A stretch of 64,000 nucleotides of DNA from Charina bottae (GCA_023362775.1 JALMGJ010000003.1:82965355-83029354); one strand, 5' to 3'. Shown: positions 1 to 11,812, numbered from the stretch's first letter. Program-made: numbers and translations. Notes: generated by a model not told the origin, from the sequence alone.

Positions 1-2290
1 TTTTTGGAAGGAAAAAGATTCCCATATTGTGATTTTACTTTAGTTGCCACCATGTAGCCTTTGGCTATAGAATATCATAATGTAATTATTTCAGTAGAGA
101 AGATTGGGTTTAACTGCACCAATGAGTACAACAATCATATTAAGATCATGCATGTATACTGAGATCATAAATAAATAAAAAATAAAAAAGATGAAATCTT
201 CCCACTTCACCTTAGCTGCCATTGCCTTCTAACTGAATGCATTTTCTCAAAAACTCAAGTACTTAAAAAGTAGATATGCAAATCCTGTTAAGCTACTGTC
301 ATACTTCTGGCATATACCCATGTATCACAAAATATATAGGGTAGATAAAATTTAGTGGATACAACTTTTTTAAAGATGAAAATTGTGCTTTAAGTTTAAT
401 CTCATGATTGCATTGAATACATGTCTTTCTACTCATTAGTTCTGCTGAAAACCCGAAAGACTGATTTCTTTCACTATTGCACTGGATTCTCCTTCCTTCC
501 TTCCTAAAAGCCATCTGTTGGAATGCAGAATATAAAGTAGTGAGTATTATATAACTCACACCCATTTTAAGCAGCCATTTAGATTCAGGCTGTGTTTTCT
601 CATGTAAAGGTCAGACTCTGCACCTGCTGGATATCAAAAATTTGGCCTTTTTTCATAGTTCAACAATCCATTTCACTCAGCGGCTGCCTTTATTCTCAGC
701 ATTCTTCATGGCATTTCCTATATTGGGCTGATGAAAAATATATCCCTCCAGCACAGATAGAGAAGGACTTAGAGAAAAAAAATATTGAGTCGAACTTTGG
801 GCACCAGTTTTGTTGAGAAAGAGTGAAAGCTACAAAATAAGTCAATTCCATCCTTAGATTTTTGCTAAGTGCCCAGAATATGACAGTGTCCCTTATTTTT
901 TTTCTCAAATAAACTAGGACATTTTTATGTAAAATATGCTTGTTGTTTTGGGGAAATAATCCTTATGACATTTTGGAAACCAGGTTCTTTTCAATAATCC
1001 CCATTATAAATCTCAGAAAATACACCTATGACTTCTTCATATTATTAATAGTTAAATCTTTTTCAAGAAACACCATATTCCCATTCTGCTGCTTTGTATT
1101 TTTGATTTAAAATCTACAGTTCAAAACTACCTGCCTATCATAGCATCTCTTTTTTATTCCCATGACTACCTTGCCATGTTCCTTCTAAGTGTTAATGTAC
1201 ATTTCATCTTGTTATCATCTCCAGACATCTACAAAGATAGCTTATCTCTCAACTGTGAAAACATTCAATAAATAAAAGCTGTGGCGGTGGCTACATTTTG
1301 GCAGAGTAAAGTTTGATCTGGACACGAAATAAATAAATAAAATTCAATAAATGAATTTCTAGTCCTTTTCATACCTCATCTTCACCTTCAAATCTGCCTG
1401 TCTGCCTGTCTGTCTGTCTGTCTGTGTCTCTATCTTCAAAGCAAGCAGGGCTGTGCCATGTTTTAATGTTGTAATTGTGGATTGGTGATATTCATACCAT
1501 GTTGTCACTCAGCCAATGTTCAATCAATATTAGATATTTTACAGTCTCTCTTTCAAGTGGACAAAACAACACTGGAAATATTGTATTATGTGGGCTTAAA
1601 AATATAGAAATTAATCACAACTGTAAACTGGAAAGAAACTTTTCAGTTTTGATAACTCTTAGTTGCAAAGTTACTAAAAGCTGCTATTTAAGGTCCACCT
1701 GGATTTTAATTGCTTGGGGAAAAGATTGAAAATATACCCTTTTCTTACTTTAAAAAAATGAAAATAGTCCCATATTACTCTCATTCATACCAGTTTCTCA
1801 AAACCTCCTATTATTAGTATTAATGAGGATTATACTGCCTTAATTGACTTACTTTCTCTCAAGAGAACTGACCATACACTGCAAGATACAACCACCTCAC
1901 AACTTTGCAGGCTTCCTTCCCTTAACAACAACAGCAGCAACAAGAACAGCAACACGAAAGGAAGTCTGGGCACAATCCTTTGTAAAGCGAGCCCTGTCAC
2001 TAAAATAAAAGAAATAAATGGATCCATAACCATAGTTACCTCTGGCCACATCCCATCTTCAGCATAAGTATCTGAAGGAGTCTATACACATACAAACTTT
2101 ATATAAATAAGCTGACCACACAAAATTCCTATAGCCTGTAGATGAATGTACAGTACATAAACAGAGCCTGGAAATGTATAGACTGTTTCAATCACTATAA
2201 AGGTGAGATAATTCTTCTTATTTTTGTGGCTTTGGACATATTTATGTAGTAAGTCTATGGAACAGGAGAACACAAGCTTCATCCTTAGAA
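1..2290. other. No gene or identifiable element
   Basis: AT-rich sequence with only short chance open frames, none resembling a known protein. The only structured feature I see is a TGTC microsatellite near 1.4 kb. Confidence 0.6.
1390..1428. repeat. (TGTC)n microsatellite
   Basis: About nine imperfect tetranucleotide units of TGTC/TGCC are read directly. Confidence 0.9.
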
Positions 2291-2412
2291 TTACCACATA
2301 TGGACTGCAAAAATCTGAACAATGACTAGATGACAGCCAAGAAGTTCTGGAAACTCTCTCTCTTTGTTACCATCTAGCTGTCATTTGGATTTTTGCAGCC
2401 CAGATGTGGTAA
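2291..2412. mobile_element. Short fold-back (MITE-like) element
   Basis: The first ~47 bases (starting TTACCACAT) and the last ~36 bases (ending ATGTGGTAA) are imperfect inverted repeats around a short centre. TA sits at both ends, as in Tc1/mariner-type insertions, but the class is inference. A diverged relative of the right half lies near 10.04 kb, which supports a dispersed family. Confidence 0.55.
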
Positions 2413-2570
2413 CCCTAGTCATCCTCATCATTCCCACATGGTGACTGCTTATAGACAATTTTATGCTAAATGTATTCAGCTAAGTGTATTGTCGAAGGCT
2501 TTCACGGCCGGAGTTTGATGGCTGTTGTGGGTCTTCCGGGCTGTGTGGCCGTGTTCTGGAAGTTGTGGTT

Positions 2571-2611
2571 CCTAACGTTTCGCCAGCATCTGTGGCCAGC
2601 ATCTTCAGAGG
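2571..2611 (-). ncRNA. Hammerhead-ribozyme-like motif, left PLE arm
   Basis: On the minus strand: CCT, core CTGAAGA, one extra T, stem II GCTGGC/GCTGGC (with G.U pairs) around a 7-nt loop, GAA, a two-pair ACGT stem III, the cleavage-site base T, then AGG closing a 3-bp stem I. This fits a type I hammerhead with the very short stem III reported for Penelope-like elements. The unpaired T before stem II is a deviation from the textbook core. Cleavage activity is not shown. Confidence 0.55.
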
Positions 2612-2667
2612 GCAGGAGCACAGACAGAAGCGAAATCTAGAGATTTCGCTTCTGTCTGTGCTCCTGC

Positions 2668-2708
2668 CCTCTGAAGATGCTGGCCACAGCTGCTGGCGAA
2701 ACGTTAGG
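2668..2708 (+). ncRNA. Hammerhead-ribozyme-like motif, right PLE arm
   Basis: Mirror image of the motif at 2571-2611: CCT 2668-2670, CTGAAGA 2671-2677, stem II 2679-2684 with 2692-2697, GAA 2698-2700, ACGT 2701-2704, cleavage base T2705, AGG 2706-2708. It differs from its partner by one loop base (CACAGCT against CACAGAT). Confidence 0.55.
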
Positions 2709-2770
2709 AACCACAACTTCCAGAACACGGCCACACAGCCCGGAAGACCCACAATAGCTATTCAGCTAAG

Positions 2771-3764
2771 CATATGCAATTTACTTTAAGATTTTCTAAA
2801 GAAATATACAGCATGGGAAACATTAGGTAGAGCTTTCATTTTTACTGATGTCTTCTTCCCACTTTAGCTGTATCTGTATTATAGACAAATGCCTGAATAA
2901 ACCTTTGATCATTCTTTAAGTTCCATTGTTTTAATAGCATAAAATTAAACTAGTTTTAAAATCATATTGTAGTTTGCACATAACTAAGGAGATCACATAT
3001 AGTATGAAGCTCCCCAAATCAATCACATTATGACTTGGTACAATGTATGAATATAGCCTATGTATAATATCTCCCTCTTTATCTGAGAGCTTAGATATTA
3101 AGTACTGAGGTTTCCACATCCTACTGCATTCTGCTTTCAACAGAAGTAGGTAGATTGATACAGTTGTACCTTTTTATTAGGAGTGATACATGGAAACAGT
3201 AATGCTTGCAAGCTTAAACTCATTCTAGCATACAGTAGAGAACAAACCATGTAGAACAGATACTTACCATGCAAGTATAAATATGGAAAGCACACTGTTG
3301 AAATACTGAAAAGTATGTTCAACAATCACTATCATGAAGAAGCTCCATTTCGAAGACTCTACTGATAGGGTATAGCCAAAAATGATCTAGAAAGAGTTCA
3401 CTGAACCTTTCCTTGTCCTGGGTCTTAATAGCCCCTTACTAGATTGCTATTCTGATGCCAGTTGATCAGATTCTGATTCTTCTTATTAACATTCACTCTA
3501 TCCTTCAGCAAAAGGATGATCTACTATCTCTGTCAGATAGTGGTAACCATGGTGATGACAGAAGGTAAGACCACAATAGATTCCTGCTATCCATCTTATT
3601 TATTCACTAAGCTTTGGCTTAGCAGTTTTGGTCTTCCTCCATGGTCACTGTACAGGATAATGGTGAGCCAAGCGTTGGTAGAATTTGGACAGGCCTAAAT
3701 TGTAATATGAAATTTTAGATCATGCAAGGGAAATTGCAGCTCTCCAGATGTAATTAAGCTACAA
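2771..3764. other. No gene or identifiable element
   Basis: AT-rich sequence. Its open frames are short and resemble nothing I know. Confidence 0.55.
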
Positions 3765-3851
3765 CTCCCTGCGACCAAGAGTCCCCTTTGTGAGGGGAGA
3801 TGGGCGGTGATATAAGTTGGAATAAATAAATAAATAAATAAATAAATAAAC
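3765..3851 (+). mobile_element. LINE 3'-end fragment with (AAATA)n-type tail
   Basis: The GGGCGGTGATATAAGTTGG motif is followed by AATA repeats, the usual 3' terminus of an abundant reptilian L2/CR1-type LINE. The same motif appears reversed at 13.88 and 61.17 kb. Only the tail is present, so the family is uncertain. Confidence 0.5.
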
Positions 3852-5874
3852 AAACCTAAGAAGCACAGCTAATGGTGATCAATGCTGGGAGCTGAAGTTC
3901 AGCCAGATCTGGAAGTCCATCAGTGCCAGCCCTTCAAGGTAGGCAAGCCCAAGAAACAAGAACGGCAGGGATTCCAGAATTCTTTTTATTATAGTATGGT
4001 AGAATAATATAATCCTGAAAGCTTTTCCAAGTTCCTCTCTGTCCCACCTTATACTCTAATAAGCAAAATCAAGTTTGGGTTATTTTGAATTTCTTTCTGA
4101 TGCTCTCCTCTTTCTCAGGACTGAGAAAGGGACTCTTTTCACAGAGTCCCTCCTTAACAGCTCACTCATTCTTCCTTATTCTCAAGGTTAGCTCTACATT
4201 CCTTCACATTGTATTGAGCTTCAGCCTTGATCTGGTGAGGCTCAGCTACCATTCTGGATCTACAAGATTATTTTTGGAATCTGACAGGCATCTCAAAAAA
4301 TAATTCGGTAGGCCAGGATTATTATTATTATGGTCATCCAGTCTGGCCATCCAGAACTTGTGAAGCACAATTTCCAGCAGCCCTAGCCAACATGGTAAAA
4401 AATGAATGCTCGGAGATGTAGTTCAAGAACATCTGTAAGCCACAATGCATACTGTACCACCTTGTCCTAACTGAATCTGATCAGGCCAGCTGATTCCTAC
4501 TACATTCCTGTTGACTCCATGTATAGAAGAAGGTATTTCAGCACAAATGTTTTGGTTTGCTGAAGTTTTGAACAAGCAATTAATGGATGAGTAACAAACC
4601 AAATGGCAAGGAAGGCTTCTCTTGAAATATTAACTAGAGTTGATAACCTGCTGATTTACTAAATAAGTTGGGTAGGGAACTGGCTCCTGACTGTGTGCCA
4701 CATTCTGATTCTTGACATTGGTGTTCTTAGGGAGCACGGAACAGTGGGCAAACTTATACATATGGTAATTACCTGGGAAAAAGTAATTAATTTTTGTCCT
4801 ATTTCAGTTGCACACACTGGGCATAGAATGACATTTTGCATAATACATCGGCTGGCTGATCGAAAGGGCTTGCATGCCTTATAATTTATTGTTACTCCCC
4901 GGTTTGCTTGAATTGTCCACAGGGTGGTGGTTTTTATTTACTCTTTCAAATTTATGGACTAGAAAGCCCTAATGATTTTTTTTTCTTTCCAGTCTCTCTA
5001 CTAGGATATTGGGCTTCTGGTTTAATAGATCAATCTTTATAGGAGGTCACTGAAATGATTGTAAGACATAGTTTACTCTGAAGAGGTATGCATTTTTTTT
5101 TCTGGAAAGGCCATTGCCTCTCCTGAACATTTAGACCATGGATACAGATCACTTTGGCTGAGATCTAACCTGTCAGTCCTGTTGGCTTTATTTTTAGAAA
5201 ACATTTATTTTTCTTGATGCGCTTCCAGTAACTACATAAATGCAAAATGCCTTGGGTGGATTGCACAGTCTCTTTGAAATCTGTGGGCTACAAAAGTAGA
5301 GCAGCACACATATATTTTGAATAGGAGTGAATTTCGTATTCCGAAGTATAAATGTTCATACTGAGCATTGTTCTTTGAACAAAGATAAAAGGTATCATTT
5401 TGTGCAAACGAGGTTTGATAGTTTTCCTGAAGTGGTTTTATAGAGGGCAGCAAGCTCCCAAATGGGAGCTGTGAAGTTCCAGAAACAGAGACCCTCAATA
5501 GGCTCAGCTGAAGATCCTTTGTTACCTCTATATATTTATTATCATTTACTGTTTACTGAAAGCTCTTTTGGCGTTTTTCCCAAGAAAAATATTACTTCCC
5601 CCTTACATTGTGCAGTTGATTGGATTTCCCATTATTTATCCCCTGATCACTTCAAAAGCCTCCTCTTTTATTTGTTCACTTGGATGAAGGATCTACTAAA
5701 GTCAGTGAAGCATATGCCTGGATAACTGTGCATAGGACTAATGCTTAAAAAGGACAATGGGATTCTTCTTTCAAATACATGCATTTATTTCATATATAGC
5801 ACTTATAATAGAGTCATTTTATGAAGTACAGTAAATGTGAATGTGTCCTTCAAGTTTAGCTCAGCTCCTGGTGA
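3852..5874. other. No gene; possible old repeat fragments
   Basis: I see no coding sequence. The stretches near 3.89 and 4.35 kb resemble the 'acttcaactcccag' class of old reptilian repeats, but too loosely to assign. Confidence 0.5.
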
Positions 5875-6218
5875 CTTCATGAATAGTAAAAAGGTAAAGG
5901 TTTTCCCCTGCACAGTCATGTCCGACTCTAGGGTGTGGTGCTCATCTCTGTTAGCTGAAGAGCCAGCGCTGTCCGAAGATGATTCCGTGGTCATGTGGCC
6001 GGCATGACGCGCGCGGAATGCTGTTACCATCCCACTGAAGCGGTACCTATTCATCTACTTGCATTTGCATGCTTTCAAATTGCTAGGTTGGCAAGAGCTG
6101 GGGCGAGTGCAGGCGCCGTCACGCGGCGCTCGGGTCTCAAACCGCCGACCTTCCAATCGACAAGCCTGACGTCTTAACCACTGAGCCATCGTGACCCCTC
6201 TATATGGCTTCATGAATA
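5875..6218 (-). mobile_element. Full-length Sauria SINE
   Basis: The insertion is flanked by CTTCATGAATA at 5875-5885 and 6208-6218. On the minus strand it begins near 6205 with a tRNA-derived head (GTGGCTCAGTGGTTAAGACG-like A box, then a degenerate B box). A body with GCATGCAAATGCAAGTAG and CATGCCGGCCACATGACC follows, and it ends with CTAGAGTCGGACATGACTG and a TTTACC tail at the low-coordinate side. This matches the Sauria SINE family, whose 3' end resembles BovB and which depends on BovB enzymes (family knowledge). The head is a SINE promoter relic, not a tRNA gene. Confidence 0.85.
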
Positions 6219-7595
6219 CATACGTGCATTTTTATTGGCAACAGAAGTTTAGACCCTGTTTAGCTGCCAAGCCAAGGTTAGCCAGGCTCCATCCCCAGCT
6301 GAGTATTCAATGCATTGTGATCTGCTGTGGCTGTTGTTGGTCATATATTAACTATGCCCCATGCTCACCAGTAACAGAGTACCTGACATATGGCTGCTGC
6401 CTTTTTGGAGTGTTTTTGGCCAGATTTGATCTTCTATCCTTGACTGAAACTGAATATGAGCAGATTTCAGCAAAAAAGCTGCATTATAATCTTTCCAGGG
6501 AGAATCAAGCAATATTTCCTGGATGAAACCCCTGTTCTGTGAATAAGACACATCTTAAAAAAATTATCTTGAACTCTGACAGATAAAACTGGAGAAGTAT
6601 TGTCTACATTTTTACAAAGAAACAATATGAATACTCTAAAACAATTTCCATCCCATAATAATATAAAAAATAAAGCTGTGAATGTATGTGCTCTGCCCTA
6701 AAGGCTTTGTCTGGTAATTTAACAGTGAGCAATCAATGTTAAAATATTCATTTATTCTTACACTGTTTTAGTAATGGTAATTTCTTGCATCTGTTTGAGT
6801 GAGGCATGCAGGAAAAAAGGCATGGGAACAAGGGGCACATTTCAGAGAGTGTGTGCTACCTTTACTTTTTGCATTTAATTAGGTTGCTTGAGTAACTATA
6901 CACTTACTGAGCTTTCATTTAGCAGAATGCATTAGCGCCTCACAATTTCTTGCAGGATACAGTTATTCTCCCATTCTGTGGTGCCAAAAGTGTTTGCAGT
7001 ATGCTTTGGTCATTGCATTTTAACTGTTTCAGAGCTAGCATTGCATAGTGATTAACAGCTGTAAATTGGGACTTCCCTAGTTCAAGTTGTACTTCAGCAA
7101 TGAGTTTGCTATGACAGGGTCTTCTCCAGAGTCCCTTTAATGTATGAGTGACAAATTTTCCAAAATGCAACTGGTCCTTCTGAAGTATATGACAGACAAT
7201 ATCCAGTACATTCAGAATGTGAACATGAGGCACTTTAACTGTGAGAATAGTAGAAAGCACTAGAAATATAGCATATTTTTGGCAATCAATAGCACTGCAA
7301 CTTCAGGCTCTGATTGCAGCTACGTTTCTTTGTTTCAGGCCAATTTGATGTCTGCAAAGATGCATAGGTTGAAATCATTGTTCCTGTGCATTTAACAAAG
7401 TTTTTAATAACATTAACTCAGCAGTTTCATGCTTCCCATTCTCCTGGGGTTAAGCAGAACCTAGAGCTGCCACTCTCTTCTCTAGTCTTGCTAACATTTT
7501 GCCCTTTTTAAGTCAATTTTGCAATCTGATTTCATCAAAACTTCAGTCTAGTCAATTTAATTATGTCGCAATACACCCCCCCCCCCAATTATACT
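6219..7595. other. No gene or identifiable element
   Basis: No coding similarity is seen. An 11-base C run lies at 7576-7586. Confidence 0.5.
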
Positions 7596-8005
7596 TCTAC
7601 TGTGATGATCCCAGTGCCAGTATCTAACTTAAGAAATTCTCCAGACAAATCATCAGACTGCTTAAAGAATTCATTTATTAGAATACAGCTACATAGGACG
7701 GCTGTAAAGCTCTGAATACCAGTTTTGGCACGAAGCATTCAAATTTAAAAACATCCCTCTGACTTCATCCCTTGTTAGTTTCAAAACAACCCCCAGATCT
7801 TCCCCCCTCCCAACTTGTTAATGAAAGTCCAGGTGTCTTATCAGCGTTCACAGTTAGTCTCAGTCAGCGAGGAATGAGTGGGAGGTGATTATCTTCGGTG
7901 CAAAGTAGCAGCTACAAAGCAGGGTGACACGAGTCGGCTTCTATACGGCGTGACACGTGTTGGCTCAAAGACATGGCAGGCAAGCAAAGCGAGCCTGACA
8001 TCTAC
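7596..8005 (-). mobile_element. Solo LTR with TCTAC target duplication
   Basis: TCTAC lies at 7596-7600 and again at 8001-8005. The 400-bp body starts TGTGATGATC and ends GCCTGACA, so it has the TG...CA ends of an LTR and no internal region. An AATAAA signal lies at 7673-7678 on the minus strand, which sets the orientation; the minus-strand 5' end reads TGTCAGG. Similar ends occur on the LTR at 47041. It is probably from a Ty3-type or related element, but without coding sequence the superfamily is inferred. Confidence 0.75.
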
Positions 8006-8463
8006 TAATAATGAGAACTTTCCTTGACTGTCCTGCAAGTAAAACTGATTGTACTGTAATTTTGAAACCTACTATATTTGGCAGTGTGCAAAAGCCACAG
8101 GTGTCCAAAAGACCTGTCATAAAGGTAGTCAGAAGGAAAAATAGAGTTTTCATAGAAAATAGCATCAGGAGTGAGACAGTCATTATTATATTGACAGAAT
8201 ATAATGCCCATGTAAATTGCCCTAGGTTCTCTTATTATTATCACTAAGTCAAGGGGCTACCATACAAATTACTGAAAATCAAATCAGACTTGACAGCAGT
8301 TCTTTTCAGAACTTATTCAAGCAAAGAATATATTTACAAAAAATGGGAAGTGTATTCCTGTTGGTGGTCCTACCTCAAATACCTTGCCATTCCCAATATG
8401 TCTACATTTTCCTCAAACATCTATAAAACAGTGCCAAGGTATTTATTTATTTATATTTTATTT
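8006..8463. other. No gene identified
   Basis: Short overlapping frames lie on both strands with no recognisable product. It ends in a TTTA-rich stretch next to the BovB fragment. Confidence 0.5.
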
Positions 8464-9163
8464 AAAAGCTGGGTTGCAGTCAAACCTCAAAAAAACCAAG
8501 ATTATGACAACCAGCTTGATTGATAACTGGCAAATAGAGGGAGAAAAAGTGGAGGCAGTGACAGACTATGAATTTCTAGGCGCAAAGATTAGTGCAGATG
8601 CTGACTGCAGCCAGGAGATCAGAAGACGTCTACTTCTTGGGAGGAGAGCAATGGCAAATCTTGATAAAATAGTTAAGAGCAGAGACATCACACTGACAAC
8701 AAAGGTCCGCATAGTTAAAGCAATGGTATTCCCTGTAGTAACCTATGGTTGTGAGAGCTGGACCATAAGGAAGGCTGAGCGAAGGAAGATAGATGCTTTT
8801 GAATTGTGGTGTTCGAGGAAAATTCTGAGAGTGCCTTGGACTGCAAGAAGATCAAACCAGTCCATACTCCAGGAAATAAAGCCAGATTGCTCACTTGAGG
8901 GAATGATATTAAAGGCAAAACTGAAGTACTTTGGCCACATAATGAGAAGACAGGATACCCTGGAGAAGAAGCTGATGCTAGGGAAAGTGGAAGGCAAAAG
9001 GAAGAGGGGCCGACCAAGGGCAAGATGGATGGATGATATTCTGGAGGTGACGGATTTGACCGTGGGGGAGCTGGGGATGGTGACGGCCAACAGGAAGCTC
9101 TGGCGTGGGCTGGTCCATGAAGTCACGAAGAGTTGTAAGCGACTGAACGAATAAACAACAACA
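8464..9163 (+). mobile_element. BovB (RTE) LINE, 5'-truncated 3' fragment
   Basis: The reading frame is uninterrupted from 8464 to the stop at 9152-9154 and encodes the last ~230 residues of BovB ORF2: the region just after the reverse transcriptase catalytic core (LKKTKIM, RRRLLLGRRAMANLDKI), the YGCESWT block, RVPWTARRSNQSIL, YFGHIMRR and the terminus HEVTKSCKRLNE. A CGAATAAACAAC tail follows. It closely matches the 3' part of the BovB at 45.1-46.4 kb. The start at 8464 is a truncation junction, not a gene start, and I could not find a clear target duplication. Confidence 0.9.
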
Positions 9164-9179
9164 AGGCAGGGAATGTACC

Positions 9180-9361
9180 TATTACTCCTTCCTCCTCCTA
9201 TTTTCCCCACAACAACAACCCTGTGAGGTGAGTTGGGCTGAGAGGGAGTGACTGGCCCAAGGTCACCCAGCCGGCTTTCATGCCTAAGGTGGGACTAGAA
9301 CTCTCAGTCTCCTGGTGTCTAGCCCGTTGCCTTAACCACTAGACCAAATTGGCTGCTCAGG
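9180..9361 (-). mobile_element. MIR-like tRNA-derived SINE
   Basis: On the minus strand the head has TTGGTCTAGTGGTTAAGGCA (A-box-like), then GCTGGGTGACCTTGGGCCAG and CCTCACAGGGTTGTTGT, the pattern of the widespread amniote MIR/CORE-type SINEs. It begins immediately beyond the BovB 3' tail. Confidence 0.7.
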
Positions 9362-9984
9362 CATAAACTTTCTTGAAATCATTTGCCATAGATCTGCAAC
9401 TGCTGGGTATACTTCTGTGGGGCAGTTAGTGTCAAGGATGAGACAAGATACTGAGGCATGGGTCCATTGTAGGTATAAATGCAAAAGTAAATTTTGGGAA
9501 AGGGGATATTATGTGCATATGTAACTATCTGTATAATTTTTCCCATTGGACTATACAAAATTAAGAGCTTCAGGATAAGTTAGAATTCACATATTTAAAT
9601 GGCCCAAGGAGAAGTGCTTTAATTCCCACCCTCTCAATTCTACAGCCAGTGCTTAATGTTTTAAAAAAGAACTTTATCACATATCCTGCCATCTCGTCTA
9701 TATAGTTTTTCTTCAGACTGAACTAAACTGTTTTAACCATGAAAACCTCCAGTTTATGGTTACTCCAAAATTGGACAAAGTCTGTTAAATCCATTCTTAC
9801 TCATATGGAAATAGTGGGAATACTAATGATATCTGTTTGACCTCTGTAAAATGAGGAAGGAAGAAGGCCGCAGTGCCATGCACGGCAGCAAATCAAACTG
9901 ACTCCTACACCACTCCTATAATACCCTTTAATTAACACTTTTTGTTACCATTTAATATTCACGTGCTCTCCTTCAACGGTGAAC
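9362..9984. other. No gene or identifiable element
   Basis: Nothing recognisable. Confidence 0.5.
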
Positions 9985-10093
9985 ACATATCTAACTGAAG
10001 ACAACCAGATAGTAAAGAAATACAGAAACTCCCAACTCTTTGCTGCTATCTAGTGGTCATCCAGATTTTGGCAGTCCAGCTACGGCTACAGTA
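9985..10093. mobile_element. Diverged copy of the 2.3-kb fold-back element
   Basis: ATCTAGTGGTCATCCAGATT and GGCAGTCCAGCTACGG parallel the right arm at 2372-2412. The left arm is only weakly recognisable, so its limits are approximate. Confidence 0.4.
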
Positions 10094-11548
10094 GCCGTGA
10101 CTCAGCCACCCAACAAAAGACAGGTACATCCTACAAAACTTAGTAGGCATTCTGAAAATGTGATTGTTACTGTTGCTCTGGCAACTACCCCTCTCTCCAT
10201 CTCCCTTCACACTCCTCATTTCTGATTTCATGCTGTGCTTAGGCAGTATATGATTTTTATTTTGTGAGTTTGTTATTCCTGGCTTTGAGAATCATTATAA
10301 CTGAAATGTTATATTCTGCATAGTTAACAGTTCTATGTAAAATCACATTCTGACCTAGTTCCTATGTAAACCATGGCCAGTTTGACAATTCTCATCTAGA
10401 ATCGCTAGATGAGGCTGCATACAAATGGGAAGGAAGGGAGGGAGAGAGAGCTATTATGTAGACTCAGTTTTCATAACACACCTTGGTATACAAACCACAG
10501 TGGCTGGGTTCACATAAACCCCTAAGCCAAACTCAACTAACTATACTGTGAAGTAGTTTGATGTTTGAATAAGCTTTGAACACAGATTAAGAATATGGTC
10601 AGTTTCTAGCTTTCCCTTGAAGATCAGCCAAAAGAGTAGAGGCCAAAAGTATAGTTGACCTAGTTACCAGAGTCAGCCAAAAATGGTGGAGTTCTGGTGG
10701 TGTGTTCATCAAATACTGTACTCCTGTTGCTGGAATAGAGCTTGTGCCATTATTGAGCTAGAAATAAAATGCAGAAGCTTTTTAATGGTATGGTTTCCAC
10801 AACATGCTTAAGACAGCAACTAAGCCAGTCAAGTTTCACAGGTACTTATGGCTGCACACTAACATTTCAAGTGGGTTAAAACACACAGAGTACAGAATTG
10901 CCACCTACTTTATATGGAGCTTTAGAGGAATCCCTAATATCTTATGAGCTTTTGCATCACGAAACTACTGGAAAGGCTCCATGCCTTCCCCACTCACCAT
11001 GCAGGTAGCAATTAATGAGTTCTGAAATTGAGAGATTGGCTTTTTCAGTCACTCTTTTAAATTAATTTGGTTTGACATGCCATACAGAAGGGGTGGCACA
11101 TTTACTGTATATCTTCCAGTAAGCAAAGCCAAAGTGTCTTTGTTCAGGGATGTTGAATCTTCCTTATAACACAGAAGATAGCAAGATATTAAATCAGGTG
11201 AGTGTGAAAATTCTTCTATGGGATAGGCAGAGTCTGTTTGCTAAAAACAACAATCTGTTGAAGTGATAGTATAAACCAATTTTAAGAATAGGAGTGGGGT
11301 ATCACATATTAAGAAAGTTGCTATGAAAAAGTTAGCAGTACCAAATGTCTTGGTAAATGAAATGGTGATGACTTTTCAAATTCAAATTTCACCTTTCCAG
11401 AAGAAAAGGAAGATCATAAGTAGTCTGATAAAGTTATAAGTTGCTTCCAATTCTATATGACCCAATGGATATTATTTTGCCAGGCATATCTGTCTGTAAC
11501 TGCTTCTTTGAGTTCTTGTAAGCTCCTGCTTGTGTTATCAGTGAGAGT
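10094..11548. other. No gene or identifiable element
   Basis: No protein similarity and no terminal repeats noticed. Confidence 0.5.
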
Positions 11549-11812
11549 ATCTAGCCCAGGGCTTTCCAAAGTTTTCCCGCGAAGTCGCCGCGGGAAAACC
11601 CGGAAGTGCCGCCGTTGCGGCAGCGCACAAAAACCCGGAAGCGCTGCTGCCGCTTTCGGGTTTTTGCGCGCTGCCGTTGGTGTGTCGCTGCAGGAAAACT
11701 CGGAAGCGCTGATGATGATCAGCGCTTCTGGGTTGTGTGGCGACACACCAGACTGTGTGTGGTGACACACTTTTGTGTTGCGACACACAGTTTGGAAAGC
11801 TCTGATCTAGCC
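11549..11812. mobile_element. Non-autonomous hAT-type MITE
   Basis: The 8-bp direct repeat ATCTAGCC at 11549-11556 and 11805-11812 encloses 248 bp with inverted ends CAGGGCTTTCCAAA and TTTGGAAAGCTCTG. An 8-bp duplication centred on TA is the hAT signature. The interior is GC-rich, with CGACACAC repeats and hairpin-forming CCCGGAAGCGCTG-type blocks, and has no transposase. The open frames seen through it are compositional. Confidence 0.85.

Larger units (their letters stand above)
2473..2770. mobile_element. Penelope-like element 3' end, head-to-head fold-back insertion
   Basis: An insertion of 274 bp is flanked by the direct repeat TATTCAGCTAAG (2473-2484 and 2759-2770). Inside, 2525-2639 and 2640-2754 form a nearly perfect inverted repeat with 115-bp arms, and one mismatch was noticed. 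The left arm continues outward to 2485 with the GTCGAAGGCTTTCACGGCC end I recognise from squamate Penelope-like elements; the right arm stops short. Each arm carries a hammerhead-ribozyme-like core, and the cores point away from each other, so this is two 5'-truncated 3' ends joined head to head. It encodes no protein; the open frames over it on both strands are by-products of the symmetry. Confidence 0.75.

Noticed and set aside
2480..2789. Overlapping 90- and 101-codon frames
   Set aside because: Products of the palindromic PLE insertion, not genes.
6100..6205. tRNA gene
   Set aside because: The A- and B-box-like sequences are the head of a Sauria SINE; no complete cloverleaf was seen.
8432..9168. 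Target duplication CAAGG around the 8.5-kb BovB fragment
   Set aside because: The left CAAGG is ~25 bp away from the BovB start and only 5 bp long; probably chance.
8743..9210. 155-codon minus-strand frame, recurring at 45.96 and 60.62 kb
   Set aside because: It recurs because it is antisense to the BovB C-terminus; the plus strand holds the conserved protein.
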